Shown: in pieces, positions 59,358 to 64,000 of the stretch | How positions within the stretch are numbered: the stretch's first letter is position 1 | Layout of the letters: the number at the start of each line of letters is the position of its first letter | DNA from: Nitrospinaceae bacterium | GTDB taxonomy: Bacteria > Nitrospinota > Nitrospinia > Nitrospinales > VA-1 | DNA length: 64,000 nucleotides | Assembly: GCA_029261595.1 (NCBI GenBank) | Contig: JAJDAZ010000069.1 | Span: forward strand, 1-64,000 | Reading direction: 5' to 3' | Made by a program: the position numbers and the translations under genes | The notes under the pieces: model-generated | The model's database searches: none | What the model was told of the DNA's origin: nothing | Seen by the model: the letters and a program-made list of their open reading frames with translations, nothing else

Positions 59358-59768
59358 TCAGGAGGTTTCCAATGGCAGTCCCAGTTCTTCCATGTTTTGA
59401 TGCGCCGTTCGAACCTCACCGACCGCCAGATCAAAAAATAAATCCAGTCGCTCTCTCATTTCCGGAGACAGGGAAACCAGTTTGGAGCGAGCGTCTTTTG
59501 GATTTTCTTCTTCGCGGATGAAATCTTGTTCGATGGCATTTTCCAGATATTTGCCAGCCGTTTGAGCGCTCTTGATTCCGATCATGAATTTTAAAGCATC
59601 GGTCTTGCGAACCGGGCGTTCGCTTTTCCATATCTGGGTCAACAAATCCCAATAGGCGGCAGAGTAAAATTCCGGATCGCCCTTGAAAACGTCGAGCCAG
59701 TTCCGACCCACATGATCGATCATGTTCAGGTACTCTTTTCTTTGGTCACTGGTGTATTTGAGTTTCAT
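59358..59768 (-). CDS. MarR-like winged-helix regulator
   Basis: I use the ATG at 59768 with AGGAAGGAT just upstream, giving 136 residues. The core (ALKFMIGIKSAQTAGKYLENAIEQDFIREEENPKDARSK) has the helix-turn-helix and beta-wing pattern of MarR-type regulators. Flanking helices probably form the dimer interface. Most MarR proteins are 140-160 residues, so this is near normal. The wing ends in the charged DARSKLVSLSPEMRERL typical of the family. It converges with the saccharopine-dehydrogenase-like gene (24 bases apart). A target gene is not evident. Confidence 0.7.
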   Translation of the reverse strand: MKLKYTSDQRKEYLNMIDHVGRNWLDVFKGDPEFYSAAYWDLLTQIWKSERPVRKTDALKFMIGIKSAQTAGKYLENAIEQDFIREEENPKDARSKLVSLSPEMRERLDLFFDLAVGEVRTAHQNMEELGLPLETS

Positions 59769-59962
59769 ACGATCCTTCCTCATCAATAAAATCGCCCGAA
59801 TGTAGCAGATTTAATACATATTTACAATAAATGTTAGATTTATTAATAAAGGTATTGTTATGTGTATCCTTATCTATTATCAAGGATTTCCCTTTAAAAA
59901 TAAACCTTTATAATCTGCTCCCAAACGAATCAATAAATTTGTAAAAAAATTTAAACATAGTA

Positions 59963-59991
59963 TTGACATCAAAACTATATGTAATTATAAT
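59963..59991 (+). promoter_or_regulatory. Perfect consensus sigma-70 promoter
   Basis: TTGACA (59963-59968) and TATAAT (59986-59991) are separated by exactly 17 bases, so both hexamers and spacing are ideal. An A/T-rich stretch lies upstream of the -35. The expected start near 59998 is about 70 bases before the histidine-rich gene. Such a promoter predicts strong or tightly repressed expression. Confidence 0.85.
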
Positions 59992-60069
59992 TATAAAACC
60001 TGGTGAGCAAAAAGTAAAGAATTAATTGCTCAATCAAGGCCCTTTATAATGTTTGCAGGAGGACGCGCT

Positions 60070-60510
60070 ATGAAAAAGACATGCTTAACTTTACTGGCGG
60101 TTTTATTTGTGTTTTCAGTCAACAGCAATGCATCGGCAACACCCAATAACCGGAATGGCAATTTAGCAGGGGCCAATCATAATCAAAATGGGTTCCATGC
60201 GGATAGCGGCGTGACGGTAAAACTTATCACCCGTGGTCATCATAATCGCGGTAACCATTACCGGGGTCACCGGCACGGCGGACACTACCGGAGTCATCGT
60301 TTCGGTTACGGAGGATTTCGATTCAATCATTACCATCCCCACTACAGGCCTTATGGTAATTACTACCAGAGACCCCACCGCGGCCATTACAGGGGTGGAC
60401 ACAGGCATTCGGGATACAACAATCACCGCCGCCACGATAGAGGACATGATTACGGCCGAAATGACAGACGCGGTCGCGGAGGACGTTCATCGCATGACCG
60501 CCGTCATTGA
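60070..60510 (+). CDS. Secreted histidine-, glycine- and arginine-rich protein
   Basis: The ATG at 60070 follows GGAGG by 7 bases and gives a 146-residue protein with a signal peptide (about 1-24, ending ASA). The mature chain is low complexity: by my count about 21 His, many Gly, Arg, Tyr and Asn, in motifs such as HHNRG, RGHRHGGHY and HYHPHY. It has no cysteine after the signal. The composition suggests binding of nickel, copper, zinc or haem, or a condensate-like or nucleic-acid-binding role in the envelope. It sits behind an ideal promoter and before two large hairpins, so it is a high-output single-gene transcript. No metal transporter is adjacent. Confidence 0.7.
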   Translation: MKKTCLTLLAVLFVFSVNSNASATPNNRNGNLAGANHNQNGFHADSGVTVKLITRGHHNRGNHYRGHRHGGHYRSHRFGYGGFRFNHYHPHYRPYGNYYQRPHRGHYRGGHRHSGYNNHRRHDRGHDYGRNDRRGRGGRSSHDRRH

Positions 60511-60562
60511 GTAGTCGGATGGTTCTATTAAATATGTTCTTGTCAGGGACACAATTTGTAAC

Positions 60563-60604
60563 GGACGACTTTCGGGTACGTATTTTTTCCGCCCGAAAGC
60601 GTCC
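60563..60604 (+). other. Large inverted repeat in the 3' region of the histidine-rich gene
   Basis: GGACGACTTTCGGG and GCCCGAAAGCGTCC pair over 13 bases with one bulged base, enclosing a 14-base loop that contains TTTTTT. It lies immediately upstream of a second, terminator-like hairpin. It may protect the transcript 3' end or bind a factor. Confidence 0.55.
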
Positions 60605-60609
60605 GCATG

Positions 60610-60650
60610 AAAACGGGGAATTTTCTTTAAATTCCCCGTTTTTATTTTTC
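60610..60650 (+). terminator. Strong intrinsic terminator
   Basis: AAAACGGGGAATTT-TCTTT-AAATTCCCCGTTTT is a perfect 14-base-pair stem followed by TATTTTTC on the plus strand (and A-rich on the other side). It ends the histidine-rich gene transcript and insulates the pentapeptide-repeat gene 50 bases on. Confidence 0.85.
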
Positions 60651-60702
60651 TTCACGGAAAGGCCCCGCTAAACTGTTACCTCATAGTCAACTGGACTTTA
60701 AG

Positions 60703-61134
60703 ATGACGGATTTAGAACAAATTTTAATGCGTCACCAGAGATGGTTTTTTTCCAAGGGCAACGAAGGGCAGAAAGCCGAGTTGGAGGATGCGAATCTGCA
60801 ACGGGCCGATCTTAAGGGCGCCACCCTGGTGGAAGCCAACCTGCAGGGCGCGGATCTTAATCAGGCCAATCTGATAAAGGCGGACCTTCGCGGAGCCAAT
60901 CTACTGGACGCCAATCTCAACGAAGCGCAATTGCAAAACGCCAATCTGGAGGAAGCAGACCTGATGTGGGCCGATCTTAAATGCGCCAATGTTGCGGGCG
61001 CGAATCTGAACGGTACGTATCTACGGGGAGCCGACCTGAGTGGCGCGATTGGCCTGTCCCCCTCCCAGCTGGCCCAGGCGGTGGTCGATGAAAACACCCT
61101 TCTGCCGATTTCGGTCTTCGAGCGGCGCAATTAG
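60703..61134 (+). CDS. Pentapeptide-repeat protein
   Basis: The 143-residue protein has about 18 tandem A(D/N)LXX repeats (about residues 25-115: LEDANLQRADLKGATLVEAN and on). These fold into a right-handed quadrilateral beta-helix. Short N- and C-terminal caps flank it (ILMRHQRWFFSKG start; LSPSQLAQAVVDENTLLP end). Members range from DNA-gyrase protectors to structural proteins of unknown role. No signal peptide. The C-terminal GLSPSQLAQAVVDENTLLP is a common cap in bacterial examples. Confidence 0.85.
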   Translation: MTDLEQILMRHQRWFFSKGNEGQKAELEDANLQRADLKGATLVEANLQGADLNQANLIKADLRGANLLDANLNEAQLQNANLEEADLMWADLKCANVAGANLNGTYLRGADLSGAIGLSPSQLAQAVVDENTLLPISVFERRN

Positions 61135-61178
61135 GCCGGCCCGGTAATTTCTTTCCCGCCCATTAATAGAAAACCCGC

Positions 61179-61955
61179 TTAAAAATCCCGCACCCGTTCC
61201 ACCAGTTCGGGATGATCGATGAAAGGATTGCGATTGCCCTGAACGATTTCGATGTCACTGTTTCTTTCTTCTTCCCACGCATCCGGCGGGTCTTCCAAAT
61301 GCCATTGTCGCAACCGGTCTTCAAGACCTTCCGCTATCGCGAATTTATATTGGCGGGACATGTAAAAATTGGCGCGGGCCATGTCACCCCTGATACCGAG
61401 CCTGGGGCTCAATTGTGGCTTGCCTTGATCACTGCAAACTCTGTATTCATTCATTCCACCAAACACTGAGGATGTTTCCACCTCTTCCCCGTCGCTTAGG
61501 GAAATGGCAGGAAAAAGATTGTGCATGTCCGCCTCCCGCTTCTTGAATTTCTGCGAAAGCACATTGCAACAACGGGCTCCATCGTTTCCCGATAGCCGCC
61601 CCCGGCGGCACAGGGCTTCGTTCCAGCATTTCAAAGGTTTGGCAAAGACAGCCACCGGGACCGCGTGGACCCAGCTTAAAATTTTTCGCTCCTTCAGCTT
61701 TTGACCGCCTTTTTTTCCCTGGGCGCAAATCTGCGGCGCCAGTTGTTGAATCTTGTCGAAGGAGCATCCACAGTGGAGGGTTCTGTTTTGACCGCCACCC
61801 CAATAGATTTTCTTCAATTCTTTCTTCGATAATTCAACGCTGATCATCTGGGAAGGCCTAAACAACCTGACATCCGCCTCTTGCGCAACCCCATCAATGG
61901 GGTAATATAATAGAATAGAGAAAATGATGACCCAAAATCGTAATAAAGTGTCCAT
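61179..61955 (-). CDS. Endonuclease I family periplasmic nuclease
   Basis: The 258-residue protein has a signal peptide (about 1-24) and the EndA/NucM landmarks. These are a WxHxVP-like segment (WVHAVPV, about 95-101), EADMHNLFPA near 141-150, and the metal/active-site run RGDMARANFYMSRQY near 189-203. It ends NPFIDHPELVERV. Six to eight cysteines suggest disulfides, as in secreted members of the family. The enzyme would degrade DNA or RNA in the periplasm or outside the cell. The first motif has Ser-Trp-Val in place of the usual Glu-Trp-Glu, so activity is likely but not certain. It is transcribed toward the pentapeptide gene. Confidence 0.82.
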   Translation of the reverse strand: MDTLLRFWVIIFSILLYYPIDGVAQEADVRLFRPSQMISVELSKKELKKIYWGGGQNRTLHCGCSFDKIQQLAPQICAQGKKGGQKLKERKILSWVHAVPVAVFAKPLKCWNEALCRRGRLSGNDGARCCNVLSQKFKKREADMHNLFPAISLSDGEEVETSSVFGGMNEYRVCSDQGKPQLSPRLGIRGDMARANFYMSRQYKFAIAEGLEDRLRQWHLEDPPDAWEEERNSDIEIVQGNRNPFIDHPELVERVRDF

Positions 61956-62045
61956 ATCGGAATTATAGCAAATTCCGTTCTTGAAATATCCTCAGGCGAT
62001 TATTTTCAGACACCAGAGTGTGCGACCCATGAAAGGGTGAACTCA

Positions 62046-63035
62046 ATGAGTCAACTGATCCTCCCAAAAGCCTGGCAAAGGCCTGAAAAAGAAATCACCC
62101 CCGAACATGTATTCAACAACCGCCGTCATTTTTTAAAACTGATGGGGTTTGCCACAGCGGGAATCGCCGGAGCCCTCGTAGCCCCTCCGGCGTTTGCCAA
62201 AGGCATGGAGGACAAGCTCGCTCAATGGATGACCGGCAACCATCTCACCTCCGCCCTGCCGCCGATTACCGAATTAAAACGCAACCCGGATTACACCATC
62301 CGCCGGGCTATCACAAAAGAAGACGCAGCTCTGAAATACAACAATTTTTATGAATTCACCGCAGAGAAAGAACTGGTCTGGAGAACCACCGACGCCTTCA
62401 AACCCAGGCCCTGGGAAATCACCATCGGCGGGCTGGTGGAGAAACCCGGCGCGTACGACATCGACGACTTCGTCAAACCCTTCAACATCGAGGAGCGCGT
62501 GTACCGCCATCGGTGCGTGGAAACCTGGGCGATGGTCGTGCCGTGGAACGGGTTTCCGTTGTCGGACCTGATTGAAAAAGTTCAGCCGAAAAATAATGCG
62601 AAATTTATCAAGTTCACCAGTTTCGACGACCCGACCGTCGCTCCTGGACAAAAACGTTTTAGCGATCTGCCCTGGCCCTATACCGAGGGCCTGACGATGG
62701 CGGAAGCCATGAACGAATTGACATTCATGGCCACTGGAATTTACGGACACAGCCTGCCCAACCAGCACGGCGCACCCATCCGTCTGGTGACGCCGTGGAA
62801 ATACGGATTCAAAAGCATCAAGTCCATTGTGAAAATCGAGTTCACCGAAACCCGGCCCGCCACCTTCTGGAACACCCTCATCCCGAAAGAATACGAATTC
62901 GAAGCCAACGTCAATCCGGACGTGCCGCATCCGCGCTGGTCACAACGGCGGGAAAAGATGATCGGCACCGGAGACATCTTCGCCTCGATGAAATACAACG
63001 GCTACGGCGATTTCGTCGCTGACCTTTATGAATAA
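62046..63035 (+). CDS. msrP: Tat-exported molybdenum-cofactor sulfoxide reductase MsrP (YedY)
   Basis: MsrP repairs oxidised methionines in periplasmic proteins. I use the ATG at 62046 (AAGGG 8 bases upstream), giving 329 residues. A twin-arginine signal is visible (RRHFLKLMGFATAGIAG near 26-42). The sulfite-oxidase-like core contains the Mo-ligand cysteine in YRHRCVETWAMVVPWNG (near 152-168), and the tail has GDIFASMKYNGYGDFVADLY. The usual membrane partner MsrQ, a haem protein, is not beside it. It may be elsewhere or electrons may come from another source. It is followed after 86 bases by hemG. Confidence 0.9.
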   Translation: MSQLILPKAWQRPEKEITPEHVFNNRRHFLKLMGFATAGIAGALVAPPAFAKGMEDKLAQWMTGNHLTSALPPITELKRNPDYTIRRAITKEDAALKYNNFYEFTAEKELVWRTTDAFKPRPWEITIGGLVEKPGAYDIDDFVKPFNIEERVYRHRCVETWAMVVPWNGFPLSDLIEKVQPKNNAKFIKFTSFDDPTVAPGQKRFSDLPWPYTEGLTMAEAMNELTFMATGIYGHSLPNQHGAPIRLVTPWKYGFKSIKSIVKIEFTETRPATFWNTLIPKEYEFEANVNPDVPHPRWSQRREKMIGTGDIFASMKYNGYGDFVADLYE

Positions 63036-63121
63036 AATAATTTAAACTTGTCCCTCTTATTGATCCAGCAAATATTTTTGATCCGATTGCACGATTTCCC
63101 CAAACCTGCCATAATGCCGGC

Positions 63122-64000
63122 ATGAAAAAAATAGTCATCATAGGCGGCGGCATCGCCGGGCTGGCGGCGGCTCATCGTCTGCAGGAAGAAATCTCGCACG
63201 GCGCGGCCTTTGAATGCGTCGTTCTGGAAGCTTCGGAGCAGTTTGGCGGCAAGATCGCCACCGAACGGTTTGACGGGTTTGTCATCGAGCGCGGACCGGA
63301 TTCGTTCATCTCCCAAAAACCGGCCGCTATTGAGTTATGCAAAAAACTCGGTCTTGGCGACCGGCTGGTCGGCACCAATCAGGAACAAACCAAAACCTAC
63401 GTGTACACCGGAAAAAAACTGGTGACCATGCCGGACGGTCTCAGCCTCATGATTCCCACTAAGTTCCTACCGTTTGCCCTGACCCCGCTTTTCAGTTGGC
63501 CCGGCAAAGCGCGCATGGCGCTGGACTTGCTCATTCCTAAAAAGCGCGGCAACGGCGACGAGAGCCTGGCTTCTTTCGTGCGCCGACGCATGGGCGAAGA
63601 GGCTTTAATAAAAATGGCTGAACCGATGCTGGCGGGGATTTACGCGAGCGACCCTGAAACCATGAGCATCCACAGCACGTTCCCGATGTTCGTGCAGACT
63701 GAAAAAAAATACCGCTCTCTCATTCTTGGGATGCTGGCCCGCAAGCGTCAAATGCTCACGCAGAAACCCAGCCAGCCCAAACCCGGAAATAACTATCAGC
63801 CGTTTTCCCTGTTCATGACGCTTAAAAACGGTTTAGGAGAAATGGTCGACGCGGTGATCGAAAAATCGCCGGACGTTTCTTTTCGCACCAACGCCAAAGT
63901 GAGCGAGGTGACGGCAAAGAAAGATGCCACTGCCTGGCGCGTGCTCCTGGAAGGCGGCGAAGCAATCGACGCTGACGGGGTGATCTTCGCGACGCCGGCG
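63122..64000 (+). CDS. Protoporphyrinogen oxidase (HemG/HemY type), 5' part
   Basis: The ATG at 63122 starts a frame that runs past the window end (293 codons seen). It begins MKKIVIIGGGIAGLAAAHRL, a dinucleotide-binding motif with FAD-binding ERGPDSFIS near 58-66, and continues with GEEALIKMAEPMLAGIYASDPETMS, a landmark of HemY-type protoporphyrinogen oxidases. These FAD enzymes oxidise protoporphyrinogen to protoporphyrin IX in haem synthesis. HemY (about 450 residues) is much longer than the HemG of Escherichia coli. The remaining C-terminus lies outside the window. Closely related amine oxidases cannot be fully excluded. Confidence 0.88.
   Translation, partial: MKKIVIIGGGIAGLAAAHRLQEEISHGAAFECVVLEASEQFGGKIATERFDGFVIERGPDSFISQKPAAIELCKKLGLGDRLVGTNQEQTKTYVYTGKKLVTMPDGLSLMIPTKFLPFALTPLFSWPGKARMALDLLIPKKRGNGDESLASFVRRRMGEEALIKMAEPMLAGIYASDPETMSIHSTFPMFVQTEKKYRSLILGMLARKRQMLTQKPSQPKPGNNYQPFSLFMTLKNGLGEMVDAVIEKSPDVSFRTNAKVSEVTAKKDATAWRVLLEGGEAIDADGVIFATPA

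Noticed and set aside
60163-60655. Antisense and alternate frames over the histidine-rich gene
   Set aside because: Low-complexity codons leave other frames open; only the plus-strand frame has promoter, SD and signal peptide.

Overview
The window looks like chromosomal DNA of a free-living Gram-negative bacterium of moderate G+C content. Outer-membrane biology is clear: a PilQ secretin, a LapA/LapB-type lipopolysaccharide regulator, a lipoprotein and a Tat-exported periplasmic reductase. The gene mix (sigma-54-type type IV pilus promoters, PilMNO(P)Q-AroB, a MIPS-type inositol phosphate synthase, frequent fusion proteins) would fit a deltaproteobacterial or Nitrospinota-like lineage. No rRNA or tRNA is present, so this placement is inference only. 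There is no phage, integrase, complete insertion sequence or CRISPR array.

Left part (0-14 kb): a minus-strand run encodes an acyltransferase, an SGNH hydrolase, a periplasmic aspartic protease, FtsK, NadB, a family 2 glycosyltransferase and a DUF2723/TPR membrane protein, followed upstream by the major pilin pilA with its own sigma-54-like promoter. On the plus strand follow nadD, rsfS, a DksA-like zinc-finger gene and a one-piece LapA-LapB homologue. NadB and NadD place two steps of NAD synthesis close together.

14-20 kb: a small BamE-like secreted protein, an ADP-ribosylglycohydrolase homologue that has lost its metal ligands, and a minus-strand group of aldehyde dehydrogenase, PilZ protein, truncated haemoglobin and a WalJ-like metallo-hydrolase.

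20-35.5 kb is a type IV pilus island: two minor-pilin operons (one with very large pilins carrying Ig-like, lectin-like and EF-hand-like modules), aroB, and pilM-N-O-P-Q, in which PilP is fused to a long N-terminal DUF2059-like region. pilA, both minor-pilin operons and pilM each have a -24/-12 (sigma-54) promoter-like sequence at a sensible distance, so the pilus appears to be one regulon. A small Xre-type regulator lies directly upstream of the pilM promoter.

35.8-48 kb: an alpha/beta hydrolase-TPR gene broken by a single in-frame TGA, intergenic repeat copies, miaB, an unrecognised 482-residue protein, a KAS-type synthase, nagZ, and an inositol module. In that module a myo-inositol-phosphate synthase fused to a cytidylyltransferase faces a divergent CDP-alcohol phosphotransferase. 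Together they would convert glucose-6-phosphate to CDP-inositol and then to an inositol phosphodiester.

48-58 kb: a minus-strand glycan locus with a glycosidase-glycosyltransferase fusion, an ABC exporter, two related glycosyltransferase-like proteins, a ChbG/YdjC deacetylase and a membrane alkaline-phosphatase-superfamily enzyme. This is the best candidate in the window for an undescribed surface-glycan or glycolipid system.

58-64 kb: a saccharopine-dehydrogenase-like enzyme, a MarR-like protein, a histidine-rich secreted protein under a perfect consensus sigma-70 promoter, a pentapeptide-repeat protein, an endonuclease I homologue, the Tat-exported reductase MsrP, and a protoporphyrinogen oxidase gene cut by the window edge.
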